This document shows positions 25,113 through 34,246 of a DNA stretch of 64,000 bases, piece by piece (positions within the stretch are counted from its first letter, which is position 1; every line of letters starts with the position of its first letter). The notes below the pieces were generated by a model. That model was given only the letters and a program-made list of their open reading frames with translations, searched no databases and was not told the origin of the DNA. Source of the DNA: Prevotella sp. GTDB lineage: Bacteria > Bacteroidota > Bacteroidia > Bacteroidales > Bacteroidaceae. The stretch lies in the NCBI GenBank assembly GCA_020026195.1, contig JAHHQW010000005.1, forward strand, positions 1 to 64,000, given 5' to 3'. The translations under genes were made by a program, and so were the position numbers.

Positions 25113-27392
25113 ATGATTAAGCATTTACAAATTTTATTTGCAAGTATGCTGATGCTCGTAATGGGTGTTAACGCATCTGCACAAGATGTAGTGACATTCA
25201 CATTCAACGAAGCTAACAGCTACGAACAGTTCGGCCTGACAGGTTGGAGCGACGGTAAACTGACAGATGGTGACATTACTGAAAACAAGTCAATCAAAAT
25301 CGGTGATGTTACATTCACAGTTACTCCTGCCAATGGTTCAACAAACACACGTATGTACAAAGACTACAAAGGAAACTTCGGTCTTAGATCATACGGAGGA
25401 ACACAGTTTATCATTTCTGCAAACAGAAACATCACAAAGATTGAATTTAATGCAAGCAAATTCAATTTCTCTGCTGAAGCTGGTACACTGACAGGTACAA
25501 CATGGGAACCTGCAGGTGACATGACAACAGCAACATTCAGCTGTTCTAAGTCTTCTACAACAGGATCTGTTACTGTTACTCTTGCAGCAGGCAGTGTAGA
25601 CCCAACACCTTCTGAGACTACAGAACTCTACAGCATCGTATTCGACACAAAGGCTAACATCGACACATGGACTAAGGAAGGATTCAATGCTGATAAGTGG
25701 GACTTCGCTACGCTTAATGACAGAAATGAAGGCCGTCTTGCTCTTTACGCTTATGGTAATGGTGAAGCAGACAGTGAAATACTTGTAACAACATATTTCG
25801 TTTCACCTGTTATTAAGCTTGGAGAAAACAACACTGTTTCATTCAACAGCACTAACAACTATTACAGTGATGCATTCCCTGTAGAAAAAGCTACAGCATT
25901 GGCAATAAGAACTGTTGGTGGCGAATGGGTCGAGATTCCTGGTATCAAACATGGAACGAACTGGGTGGAACTCGTTCTCACAGAACTTCAGATTCCTGCT
26001 GAATTCAACAACAAGGAAGTTCAGTTCGGATTCAAGTATATGAATGGTGGAAATACTAACAAAAACTGCTGTTACTGGTACATCAAGGACTTCAAGGTTA
26101 ATGGAACAACTGCTGCTCCAAAGCCAGAGCCCACACTCAACGAACTCTACAACATCGTATTCGACACAAAGGCTAACATCGACACATGGACTAAGGAAGG
26201 ATTCAATGCTGATAAGTGGGACTTCGCTACGCTTAATGACAGAAATGAAGGCCGTCTTGCTCTTTACGCTTATGGTAATGGTGAAGCAGACAGTGAAATA
26301 CTTGTAACAACATATTTCGTTTCACCTGTTATTAAGCTTGGAGAAAACAACACTGTTTCATTCAACAGCACTAACAACTATTACAGTGATGCATTCCCTG
26401 TAGAAAAAGCTACAGCATTGGCAATAAGAACTGTTGGTGGCGAATGGGTCGAGATTCCTGGTATCAAACATGGAACGAACTGGGTGGAACTCGTTCTCAC
26501 AGAACTTCAGATTCCTGCTGAATTCAACAACAAGGAAGTTCAGTTCGGATTCAAGTATATGAATGGTGGAAATACTAACAAAAACTGCTGTTACTGGTAC
26601 ATCAAGGACTTCAAGGTTACAGGAACAACAGGTGCAACTCCCGAACCAACAGAGACAGTTGCAGAAAACATTGCAGCATTCAATGCTCTCTGCGTTAAGG
26701 ACGGTGCAGACGTAACACTCAAGCTCGTTAACGCTCAGGTTCTCTACGTTAATGAATATACATCTAAGGGTAAACAGAAACAGGAAGTATTCGTAAGAGA
26801 TGCTACAGGTTCTGTAATGTTCTACAATGCAGGTCTCACAGTTAAGAACGGTGACATACTCAATGGTTCAGTAAAGGGTTCTGCTATCGATTTCTTCGGC
26901 ACAAAGGAATTTGGTGCTACAGCTAACACAGACTTCACAACTCTTACAATAACAGACGGCGAAGCAACAGCAGAAGAAAAGACTATACCCGAAATTACAG
27001 AGACACAGGTTTCTAACCTCGTTATCATCAACAAAGTAAAGATGATTTCAAGAGAAGAAACTGACAGCAAGGGTAAGACACACACTAACTACTACCTCGT
27101 AGACGCTGACAACAACGAACTTGCTTACTACAACAAGTTCCACGTTACAGACTGCGATGCTCAGGCATTAGTTGGAATGGATATCCTCAAAATAAAGGGT
27201 ATTATCACACTTCACTATGGCAAGCTCCAGCTCTGCCCGATTTCAGCTCCCGAAACTACTACAAACATCGACTGTATCGAGAACGTAGAAATCGACACTA
27301 ATGCTCCTATGTACAACGTTTCTGGCCAGAAAGTTAATGCTAACTACAAGGGCATAATCATTCAGAATGGTAAGAAGTTCTTTAATAAATAA
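25113..27392 (+). CDS. Secreted multidomain protein, paralogue B, with tandem identical jelly-roll domains
   Basis: A 759-residue protein. Signal peptide ends NASA-QD (~24). Domain order: N-terminal beta domain as in paralogue A (~25-165); two tandem ~173-residue domains (~170-342 and ~343-510) that look like choice-of-anchor J/cleaved-adhesin jelly rolls (ending CCYWYIKDFKV); the OB-fold-like domain (~515-730); and a tail ending GKKFFNK. The two jelly rolls are identical in protein and DNA over the core. Paralogue A lacks both. The protein probably binds a surface polymer or host ligand, by fold only. A strong terminator follows. Confidence 0.75.
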   Translation: MIKHLQILFASMLMLVMGVNASAQDVVTFTFNEANSYEQFGLTGWSDGKLTDGDITENKSIKIGDVTFTVTPANGSTNTRMYKDYKGNFGLRSYGGTQFIISANRNITKIEFNASKFNFSAEAGTLTGTTWEPAGDMTTATFSCSKSSTTGSVTVTLAAGSVDPTPSETTELYSIVFDTKANIDTWTKEGFNADKWDFATLNDRNEGRLALYAYGNGEADSEILVTTYFVSPVIKLGENNTVSFNSTNNYYSDAFPVEKATALAIRTVGGEWVEIPGIKHGTNWVELVLTELQIPAEFNNKEVQFGFKYMNGGNTNKNCCYWYIKDFKVNGTTAAPKPEPTLNELYNIVFDTKANIDTWTKEGFNADKWDFATLNDRNEGRLALYAYGNGEADSEILVTTYFVSPVIKLGENNTVSFNSTNNYYSDAFPVEKATALAIRTVGGEWVEIPGIKHGTNWVELVLTELQIPAEFNNKEVQFGFKYMNGGNTNKNCCYWYIKDFKVTGTTGATPEPTETVAENIAAFNALCVKDGADVTLKLVNAQVLYVNEYTSKGKQKQEVFVRDATGSVMFYNAGLTVKNGDILNGSVKGSAIDFFGTKEFGATANTDFTTLTITDGEATAEEKTIPEITETQVSNLVIINKVKMISREETDSKGKTHTNYYLVDADNNELAYYNKFHVTDCDAQALVGMDILKIKGIITLHYGKLQLCPISAPETTTNIDCIENVEIDTNAPMYNVSGQKVNANYKGIIIQNGKKFFNK
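25634..26619 (+). repeat. Tandem intragenic duplication, unit 519 bp with 467 bp identical
   Basis: Positions 25634-26100 and 26153-26619 are identical by eye at every base; the copies are offset by 519 bp (173 codons), so the frame is kept. The joints differ: one base at 25633/26152 and different codons after 26100 and 26619. Identity at synonymous sites means a recent duplication or ongoing gene conversion. Confidence 0.93.
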
Positions 27393-27420
27393 AGAATAAT
27401 ATCAAGAGAAAACAATATTA

Positions 27421-27452
27421 AGAGAAGAGGTAGCTACCTCTTCTCTTTTTTT
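27421..27452 (+). terminator. Terminator after paralogue B
   Basis: Perfect 26-nt palindrome from AGAGAAGAGGTAG to CTACCTCTTCTCT (27421-27446) followed by seven T. The hairpin has almost no loop. Confidence 0.88.
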
Positions 27453-27500
27453 ATTATAATTACTCTTAAGACACGACACAAACATTTAATACACACTATC

Positions 27501-27865
27501 ATGAAAAAACATATATTCTTTATGCCGGCATCTTGTGTTAATGCATCCGTACAGGATGTAATATTTGATTTAGGCCTGCATACAGCTACATTTTGTTAAG
27601 CCTTAAATGTACTTCCAACAATGAAAACGCCAGAGAAATTATAAAAGGAAATTTCACACAATTGACCATGTAACATTTACAATAAGTCCTCAACATCAAC
27701 ACTTAACTACTTCTGGAAATATAAAAGAGGAAAAAGAGATTTGTGCATACAGTGGTATGCTTCGTCATTTTTTCAACAAAGAGCATCACAAAAATTGTGA
27801 TCGAGACATACAAATGCAACCTCCCTACAACAGCAGGAATATCTGATGCAAAAGTCAAAGTCTGA
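27501..27865 (+). pseudogene. Decayed third paralogue of the secreted family
   Basis: An ATG at 27501 opens 32 codons that resemble the paralogue start (Met-Lys-Lys, hydrophobic stretch, then VNASVQDV like VNASAQDV) and then hit a stop at 27597. In a second frame from 27670 VTFTISP matches VTFTVTP of paralogue B. In a third frame from 27785 ITKIVIETYKCNLPTTAG matches ITKIEFNASKFNFSAEAG, ending in a stop at 27863. The order and spacing follow paralogue B residues ~1-130. The rest of the gene is absent. Confidence 0.72.
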
Positions 27866-27913
27866 ACAGCAACCGCTGTTTCATCTTTTTTATAGATAAC
27901 AAAAAACTTTTGT

Positions 27914-27931
27914 CGGTATACGAATATACCG
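27914..27931. repeat. Small hairpin after the pseudogene
   Basis: CGGTATA (27914-27920) and TATACCG (27925-27931) around a CGAA loop. No T run follows directly on either strand, so it is not called a terminator. Confidence 0.35.
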
Positions 27932-28013
27932 TTCATTATACATCGTTATACGTTTTTTTAGTAAAAACTTCATAAAAATTCGTGTTACATATATCCCAGT
28001 ACAGATTTTTTAC

Positions 28014-28021
28014 TAATTTTG
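28014..28021 (+). promoter_or_regulatory. Possible -7 element of the pRiA4b ORF-3 family gene
   Basis: TAATTTTG, 40 nt before the ATG at 28061. No good TTTG upstream. Confidence 0.4.
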
Positions 28022-28060
28022 AATTGTAAAAAGATTGAGGCCTGAGAGAGGCATTTATGT

Positions 28061-28639
28061 ATGAAGTATGTTTTTAAAATAAAACTTTCAGGATTATCAA
28101 ATCCAGAGGTATGGAGAACCGTAATCGTACCGGGAAACTATACATTTTTTAAATTCCATAAGGTTATACAGCTGGCATTCGGCTGGGAGAATCTGCATTT
28201 CTTTAAGTTCCTTTCTACGGAGAACGGGAACTGTATCAATATATACATGCCTCACGAAGACGACCTCGACGACGAAGAACTGAACTTTGTAGACGCCACA
28301 TTAGAAACTGTTGATAATATTATTTCTAAGGGCATCACTCACCTTACTTACCATTACGACCGTAATGACAACTGGATTCATGATATTGTATTATTATCTT
28401 CTTCTGAAGAAGATATACAGCATCCTAAATGTATCGAAGGTGGCGGGATGTGCCCTCCAGAAGGCTGTAACGGCGTACATGGATACGAACATATAAAGTA
28501 TATACTGCGCGAGCATCCAGACAGCCACGAGGCAAGAAGATGCCGCGAATGGCTGTTCATGGAAGATGACGAAGAATTTAATCCTAATTATTTCCCTGAA
28601 TCTGAAATAGAAGAGATTAATGATATTCTAAGCAGATAG
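28061..28639 (+). CDS. pRiA4b ORF-3 family protein
   Basis: A 192-residue protein of the plasmid pRiA4b ORF-3 family (PF07929). The N-terminal half carries the family pattern VFKIKLSG...PEVWRTVIVPGNYTFFKFHKVIQLAFGW; the middle is acidic; the C-terminal half has CIEGGGMCPPEGCNGVHGYEH, where four Cys/His might bind metal. Members are found on plasmids, near transposons and as stand-alone chromosomal genes; their biochemical role is not known. Here no transposase or repeat flanks it. It is a single-gene unit next to gene-poor DNA. Confidence 0.88.
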   Translation: MKYVFKIKLSGLSNPEVWRTVIVPGNYTFFKFHKVIQLAFGWENLHFFKFLSTENGNCINIYMPHEDDLDDEELNFVDATLETVDNIISKGITHLTYHYDRNDNWIHDIVLLSSSEEDIQHPKCIEGGGMCPPEGCNGVHGYEHIKYILREHPDSHEARRCREWLFMEDDEEFNPNYFPESEIEEINDILSR

Positions 28640-29173
28640 AAACCTAATAGAGAAATTCGCCACAGACACGCAGAAAGCACATTTTACGGGCATATTACTC
28701 TCATAGCGTACAACTTACAGGTAAGAGTCAGTTTCCCTCTTATATGAGCGTTTATCACGGCATGTGTGTTTACGAACGCTAATTTGATCTTTGCTGTCTG
28801 AATATTCGGTATTGTTAACTGAATTATTATAAGAACAGTAAAGGACAGGCATTTTAAAATGTATTGCGAAAATACTTATACTGACAAAAGCAGCATAATC
28901 AGACGTATATCTGCAAGTATGCACACATGTATTTGCTTATGAATATACGTATATTTGTAAGTTAGTTGCTGAAAGACCCTTATTCAGAAAATCAAAGAAT
29001 TTCACGCATATCAATACTCCTTACTATAAGATTAAAAGTGTGTGTTTACGATAATCGCTTTTAATACGTTGTTTATAAGACATATTTATCGCTTAGGATA
29101 TATGTCACGAAACCTTTTGATGCGAATAAACTTGAAGTCAAAAGGCTTGGCGGCAGGCATTACAATCCGGACA
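28640..29173. other. Gene-free spacer before the C10 protease
   Basis: About 530 bp of AT-rich sequence with no convincing gene, RNA or repeat. A minus-strand frame at 28715-28924 has no start context, no recognisable domain and is not called. Confidence 0.6.
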
Positions 29174-29206
29174 TAAAAAAAGCTCCGTGCCTTAGGTACG
29201 GAGCTT
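29174..29206 (-). terminator. Terminator of the C10 protease gene
   Basis: Stem AAGCTCCGT (29180-29188) pairs with ACGGAGCTT (29198-29206); on the minus strand seven T follow. Confidence 0.9.
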
Positions 29207-29226
29207 AATATTCAGATTAGAATTGT

Positions 29227-32200
29227 TTACTTAACAAATTTCTTTCCGTTTACGATGTAGAGACCTGAAGGCAGACCTTCGAGCATCTTATCACCATACT
29301 GTGCTGTCTTAACCTTTACACCATCAACTGTGTAAACGTCAACCATCTTGCCATTCATGTCAGCATCAATCTCATCGATACCTGTTTCGAGAAGGCCTTC
29401 GGGATAAACGATATTAACCTTTTCTGCATCTGAAGCAAGAGTAGATGTAAGATACAGGCTGAATGGTTTTGCAGTCTTAATATTCTTTGAGAATTCCTTT
29501 ACGCCATAACCAAATATAGGCTCTTCGAAAGCTGTTGTCTTGTTAGAACTATGGATGATGAAATTATCGCCTCTTACAAACTTAGTTCTCAAATCAACAT
29601 TCAGATCTTCTGCATAGAATACAAGTGACTTTCCTACAAGTTCTTTCTTTACAACCAATACTGAAGGTGCTACTCCGTATGTATCATCGAAATCACAATA
29701 TACTGTTGTAGCATCTTCTGCTACGATTGGAAGCAGTGCGAAATCCTTTGATGCGAACTCCTCTACTGAATTTGCTCTTGTAAGTTCTACACCGTCACAT
29801 GTAACGCGTGAAGGAGCAAACGGCAGTAAGATTGTATTCATAGAGTTTTCAACAGCGATTGTAAGATTTACAGTGTTAACCAATATTGGCTCTGGATAAT
29901 AGAATTCGTAAGCATCTGACAGTTTCATGTCAACACAACCGCCGTTCTTAAATATGTTGCAATTTGCGAACATTGATGATGACACGCCTGGCAATATGCT
30001 ATATATACAGTTCTTATTTGCGCTAGGAATAATAGTTCTGCCAGAAATAGTCTTCGGAACTCTTACATAACATGCATTAGCAGGAATCTCATAAGTCTCA
30101 CCAGATGCGATTACCTTATAATTCATGTTACCTTCAGTATCATAATAGCTGAGTGCATCAGCTGTTCTATATTTTGAGAATACCTTCAAAGGAACTCCCT
30201 GCTGATTTACACCACCGAACATCTTTTCCTGTCCATATGAATAATATGTAAAGGCAAGATGATATATCTTGTTAAATTCAAGTCCTTCGAAATGAACATT
30301 AACATTTGTCTTTTCACCCTTAAGTACTTCTACAGGAACATAAACAGTCTTTACTTCTCTATATGTGTTACCAGACTTAAGCATAAGAACTGCTCCGATA
30401 GGTGCCTTGTAGTTGTAATCCTTACCATTGGTAATTTCTACAGGAATGTCAAAATAGTTTCCATCAGATGTTATGTCTTTAGCAGGTGCTATCTCGATTG
30501 CAGCACCTCTGGTTACACCCTGCTGAACATCAACCTCAACTTCAGGAGAATTGTAAACACCATTTACAGAGAGTCCGAATTTCTGTTTCTTATTATCGAA
30601 TGTAACGAAAGGAATCTTAACTTCTTTTGTCTCGCCTTTTCTCATTACGATTGCAACCTGATTTGTAGACTCTACTTTTCCATCAACTGTAAGATAAAGG
30701 ACACCATCAAAAGTATCACCGAGGTTCTCTATTGTAGCATAAATAGAAGACTTGCACTGTGTATATACAGGGCCGTCAACACGAACATTTGTAAATGCTA
30801 CATTTGCAACAGGGTATGTAGTAACCTTAACATTGTTACCAGAAACTACAACTTCAAAGTATCTTCTGTCACCACTTGTTACTACTTCAAAATCACCCTT
30901 GGCGTTCTTAACAACTGGTCTGAGATAATATGTTCCGTCTTTTTCAATTGCTTTAGGACTTAACGTAACTGGTGCTGTTATGACCTTATCTTTAAAGTAT
31001 CCGCCAGTAAAGAACTGGTGAGCCTTGGTGAAACTAACTTCAATAAGTTTGTTATCTGCACTATAGAGACCAAAACCTACTGTCGTATTGAGATTTCTTT
31101 CAGAGTGTATACCGTATACGGCTCTTACAGAAATAGTAACTTTTCCAAGATTGCTCTTTGTAAATTCTCCGTCAAAGTTCTTTGTAAGCTGGAGAGAACC
31201 AATCTCAAGATAATTTTCAGGCTGTACTGTACCTTCAACAGGAGGCTGTACACCGATTACAATCTGCTGGCTGTCAGAGAAGTCCATTCCGTTACCACCA
31301 ATCTGGCCTTCCTGGTCAGGGTCAAGACATGTCAGTTTAAAGTAACCATCGCTGACACCACCCCAACCCCAGTTGAAATGGAAATATTCATTCTCATAAC
31401 CATCACATATAAACTGATGTCCTCCGGCACCTTCTGTAGCACCTGAATAAAGTACAGGACGATTGTTCAAAAGCTCGTCATATACGATATCTTCCCATTC
31501 GTATGTTAAGATACCATCTTTGTCAAGATACTTTGCACCTTTATCGTAGTTGAAGTATTTACGAAGTGCTTCGGGAAGATCAAATGTGAAAGCTCCAGAA
31601 GCGTAAGGATGATATCCCATATTGAGTGACTGACCGCAGTAACGCATAAGCTTAGCAACTTCATGTTTGCTTTCCTGTGTAGAATTGTAGTTGTATTCAT
31701 CTTCCATCAGGTCCCAGTTGAATGTAGTAGGACCTACACCTTCAACGTCCTTATATGTACCGTCACCACCAAGCTGAGGAGAATCATAGAACTGGTATGC
31801 AGGAATAGCACCTACCTGGTCTTTCGGCCATTCATGGAAATTCATTACCTGTGCCATAGCTGTTGCAACACAACCTGTGAAGACCTCATAGCCTAAATTA
31901 GGTGCCATATCATTATATGGTGAACTCTGATCCCACTTTGTTGTAATCATTGCAGGTATTGAGTGACGATAAGGCTTTTTACTTCCGTTATCGAACTTTC
32001 TGCTTACTGTATTGATGTTCAAATTCTTTACAGCTCCGATCTGCTCAGAATAAATTTTGAGCCAGTTCTTCATGTTCACAGGAACATTGTTGGGATCAAA
32101 ACTTCCCTCGTAAGAATAACCGAGGATTGGTTCAACACGGTCATCAGCTGCTGTAATTACAAAACCTTCATTGTTTCCAATGTTGAAAACGTAGAAAGCA

Positions 32201-32391
32201 TCGTTGCTTGCTGCATAATCTACCTGAGTAAGCTGAGCCTGCTTTTGACCTGCTGCAGCATACATCCTTGTGCCTTTTTTGCTCTGAAGGAATGATAATA
32301 CGTTCTTTTTGGCTGATTCCTTAGTTACAGGAGCAGCAAAAAGTGTTGCTGTAAACATCAAACCTAAAATTAGCAATAATTGTTTCTTCAT
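29227..32391 (-). CDS. C10 family cysteine protease (streptopain/interpain-like), secreted
   Basis: A 1054-residue secreted protease. Signal peptide ~1-19; a Spi-type prodomain (~20-130, ...YVFNIGNNEGFVITAADDR); the C10 catalytic domain (~140-390) with nucleophile Cys174 (FTGCVATAMAQ), His325 (GGHQFICDG) and the NWGWGG block (340-345). Several beta-sandwich domains (~400-1000) and a C-terminal tail (VDVYTVDGVKV...GLYIVNGKKFVK) follow, as in type IX secretion cargo. Size and layout recall Prevotella intermedia interpain A, which degrades host proteins and haemoglobin. It forms its own transcription unit with a 70-nt leader. Confidence 0.9.
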   Translation of the reverse strand: MKKQLLLILGLMFTATLFAAPVTKESAKKNVLSFLQSKKGTRMYAAAGQKQAQLTQVDYAASNDAFYVFNIGNNEGFVITAADDRVEPILGYSYEGSFDPNNVPVNMKNWLKIYSEQIGAVKNLNINTVSRKFDNGSKKPYRHSIPAMITTKWDQSSPYNDMAPNLGYEVFTGCVATAMAQVMNFHEWPKDQVGAIPAYQFYDSPQLGGDGTYKDVEGVGPTTFNWDLMEDEYNYNSTQESKHEVAKLMRYCGQSLNMGYHPYASGAFTFDLPEALRKYFNYDKGAKYLDKDGILTYEWEDIVYDELLNNRPVLYSGATEGAGGHQFICDGYENEYFHFNWGWGGVSDGYFKLTCLDPDQEGQIGGNGMDFSDSQQIVIGVQPPVEGTVQPENYLEIGSLQLTKNFDGEFTKSNLGKVTISVRAVYGIHSERNLNTTVGFGLYSADNKLIEVSFTKAHQFFTGGYFKDKVITAPVTLSPKAIEKDGTYYLRPVVKNAKGDFEVVTSGDRRYFEVVVSGNNVKVTTYPVANVAFTNVRVDGPVYTQCKSSIYATIENLGDTFDGVLYLTVDGKVESTNQVAIVMRKGETKEVKIPFVTFDNKKQKFGLSVNGVYNSPEVEVDVQQGVTRGAAIEIAPAKDITSDGNYFDIPVEITNGKDYNYKAPIGAVLMLKSGNTYREVKTVYVPVEVLKGEKTNVNVHFEGLEFNKIYHLAFTYYSYGQEKMFGGVNQQGVPLKVFSKYRTADALSYYDTEGNMNYKVIASGETYEIPANACYVRVPKTISGRTIIPSANKNCIYSILPGVSSSMFANCNIFKNGGCVDMKLSDAYEFYYPEPILVNTVNLTIAVENSMNTILLPFAPSRVTCDGVELTRANSVEEFASKDFALLPIVAEDATTVYCDFDDTYGVAPSVLVVKKELVGKSLVFYAEDLNVDLRTKFVRGDNFIIHSSNKTTAFEEPIFGYGVKEFSKNIKTAKPFSLYLTSTLASDAEKVNIVYPEGLLETGIDEIDADMNGKMVDVYTVDGVKVKTAQYGDKMLEGLPSGLYIVNGKKFVK

Positions 32392-32469
32392 AATATGAAT
32401 GCTAAATTTTAATTTGTAATTAATAATGTTCTTCTTTGTTTTTACGGGGAAGATTATTTAAAATCGGTG

Positions 32470-32501
32470 CAAAGTTAAACAAAAATATTATATATAAGAA
32501 A
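32470..32501 (-). promoter_or_regulatory. Promoter of the C10 protease gene
   Basis: Minus strand TTTC (32498-32501), 20-nt spacer, TAACTTTG (32470-32477). The -7 is a full match, the -33 is one base off. Confidence 0.58.
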
Positions 32502-32503
32502 TT

Positions 32504-32704
32504 TGTTTATGTTAATGTTTATTTTATGTGTACAAAGATAATTAAGCGGCATACTCTGCTATGTATTAGATATTTGTAAAATATAGGCTTATTGAAAAGA
32601 AATGGATAAAAATGCACATAAACACATGTTGCATAACACCGCAGCGATACGAAGATTTTAATATTTTAACACTATACTCGCAATTAACAATAAAGGATAC
32701 ATGA
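32504..32704. other. Gene-free spacer between the C10 protease promoter and rplQ
   Basis: About 200 bp of AT-rich DNA; nothing recognisable. The whole non-coding stretch 32392-32765 holds only the protease promoter and the rplQ terminator. Confidence 0.55.
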
Positions 32705-32739
32705 ATAAAAAAACGCCCTTACAAATTTGCAAGGGCGTT
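32705..32739 (-). terminator. Terminator of the ribosomal protein cluster (after rplQ)
   Basis: Stem AACGCCCTT (32712-32720) pairs with AAGGGCGTT (32731-32739); on the minus strand seven T follow. Confidence 0.92.
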
Positions 32740-32765
32740 CTCTATAGATTTCGCGTATAATTAAA

Positions 32766-33236
32766 TTATTCTGCTTTTTCTTCTGTAGCTTCAGCAACAG
32801 GTGCTTCAGCTGCCTTAGTTTTCTTTCCGGCACGACGAGTCTTCTTAGCTGCAGGCTTAACAGTCTTAGCCATGTTCTCATCATAGTCTACGAGTTCGAT
32901 GAAGCACATAGGTGCAGCATCACCCTGACGAATGCCTAACTTAATGATACGTGTGTATCCTCCGGGACGATCAGCCACCTTCTTAGCAACCTCTCCAAAC
33001 AATTCTTTGATTGCGAACTTGTTCTGTAAGTTACGGAATACAACACGACGTGAGTTTGTTGTATCTTCCTTAGAACGTGTAATCAGAGGTTCTACATACA
33101 TTTTTAAGGCTTTTGCCTTAGCGAGAGTCGTAGTGATTCTTTTGTGCATAATCAATGAACATGCCATGTTTGCTAACATAGATGAACGATGAGATGCAGT
33201 ACGACCCAGATGGTTGAATTTCTTATTATGTCTCAT
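32766..33236 (-). CDS. rplQ: 50S ribosomal protein L17
   Basis: Large-subunit protein near the peptide exit tunnel. The first ~115 residues match bacterial L17 (MRHNKKFNHLGRT..., LITRSKEDTTNSRRVV). Residues ~116-156 are an added tail rich in Lys, Ala and Glu, as in other Bacteroidota. Last gene of the alpha cluster, 6 nt after rpoA and followed by a strong terminator. Confidence 0.97.
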   Translation of the reverse strand: MRHNKKFNHLGRTASHRSSMLANMACSLIMHKRITTTLAKAKALKMYVEPLITRSKEDTTNSRRVVFRNLQNKFAIKELFGEVAKKVADRPGGYTRIIKLGIRQGDAAPMCFIELVDYDENMAKTVKPAAKKTRRAGKKTKAAEAPVAEATEEKAE

Positions 33237-33242
33237 TTTTTA

Positions 33243-34235
33243 TTATTCTTTATCTAATTTGTATCTGGAAATGTCTGTTCCAAACTGAAGATTCAGACCC
33301 TCGAGCAAATCATCAAGCTCAGAGAGCGATTTCTTACCGAAGTTACGGAATTTGAGAAGGTCGTTCTTGTTATACTGTACCAAATCTCCGATAGTTTCAA
33401 CATCGGCAGCTTTAAGACAGTTAAGCGCACGAACTGAGAGGTTCATGTCGACAAGACGAGTCTTAAGCAACTGGCGCATATGCAGAATGTCCTCATCGAA
33501 TTCTTCGTTTGCATCGAGATCTTTATCCTCGATTGCAATCTTCTCATCAGAGAACAGCATGAAATGATAAATCAAAATCTTTGCTGCTTCCTTCAGAGCA
33601 TCTTTCGGGTGAATGGAACCATCCGTAGAAACTTCAATAATCAGCTTGTCATAGTCTGTCTTCTGTTCAACACGATACGGCTCTACTGAATACTTTACGT
33701 TTCTAATCGGTGTGTAAATAGAATCGATTGGAATTACGTTAACATCGGTACAGAATTCACGATTCTCTTCAGATGTGACATATCCGCGACCTTTGTTAAT
33801 TGTAAGATCAATCTGCATAGTTGCTGTAGAATCTAAATGGCAAATAACTAATTCTGGATTTAACACTTCAAATCCGGTCAAATACTTACCAATATCACCA
33901 GCCTTGAATATATCGCAATTCTCAACAGTGATGCTAACTTTCTCGTTCTCGAATTCTTCTACTACTTGCTTGAATCTTACTTGTTTCAAATTCAAGATAA
34001 TATTGGTTACATCCTCCTTTACTCCGGGGACTGAAGAAAATTCGTGCTCAACACCTGCAATGTGAATAGTGTTGATAGCGAAGCCTTCAAGCGAAGAAAG
34101 AAGTATGCGGCGGAGGGCGTTACCAATGGTAACTCCGAATCCGGGCTCCAAAGGACGGAATTCAAACTTTCCGAACCTGTCAGAAGCATCCAACATTACT
34201 ACTTTATCAGGTTTTTGAAATGCTAATATCGCCAT
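33243..34235 (-). CDS. rpoA: RNA polymerase alpha subunit
   Basis: A 330-residue alpha subunit. The N-terminal domain (~1-230; FEFRPLEPGFGVTIGNALRRILLSSLEG) dimerises and nucleates core assembly. The C-terminal domain (~255-320; VRALNCLKAADVETIGDL, FGKKSLSELDDLL) contacts promoter DNA and activators. Length is normal. Sits between rpsD (11 nt upstream) and rplQ, the standard alpha-cluster order. Confidence 0.98.
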   Translation of the reverse strand: MAILAFQKPDKVVMLDASDRFGKFEFRPLEPGFGVTIGNALRRILLSSLEGFAINTIHIAGVEHEFSSVPGVKEDVTNIILNLKQVRFKQVVEEFENEKVSITVENCDIFKAGDIGKYLTGFEVLNPELVICHLDSTATMQIDLTINKGRGYVTSEENREFCTDVNVIPIDSIYTPIRNVKYSVEPYRVEQKTDYDKLIIEVSTDGSIHPKDALKEAAKILIYHFMLFSDEKIAIEDKDLDANEEFDEDILHMRQLLKTRLVDMNLSVRALNCLKAADVETIGDLVQYNKNDLLKFRNFGKKSLSELDDLLEGLNLQFGTDISRYKLDKE

Positions 34236-34246
34236 TAATTTAATGA

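Noticed and set aside
25634..26619. Repeat considered as CRISPR or an insertion sequence
   Set aside because: Two in-frame 519-bp copies inside a gene, no inverted ends, no short spacers; it is a domain duplication.
27703..27936. Minus-strand reading frame of 77 codons
   Set aside because: It lies over the decayed third paralogue, whose plus-strand fragments explain the sequence better.
28715..28924. Minus-strand reading frame of 69 codons
   Set aside because: No start context, no domain, Ser/Tyr/Cys-rich composition of random AT-rich DNA, no operon partner.
30259..30963. Long open frame opposite the C10 protease (234 codons)
   Set aside because: Cys- and Asn-rich translation with no family pattern, exactly antisense to a strongly supported gene.
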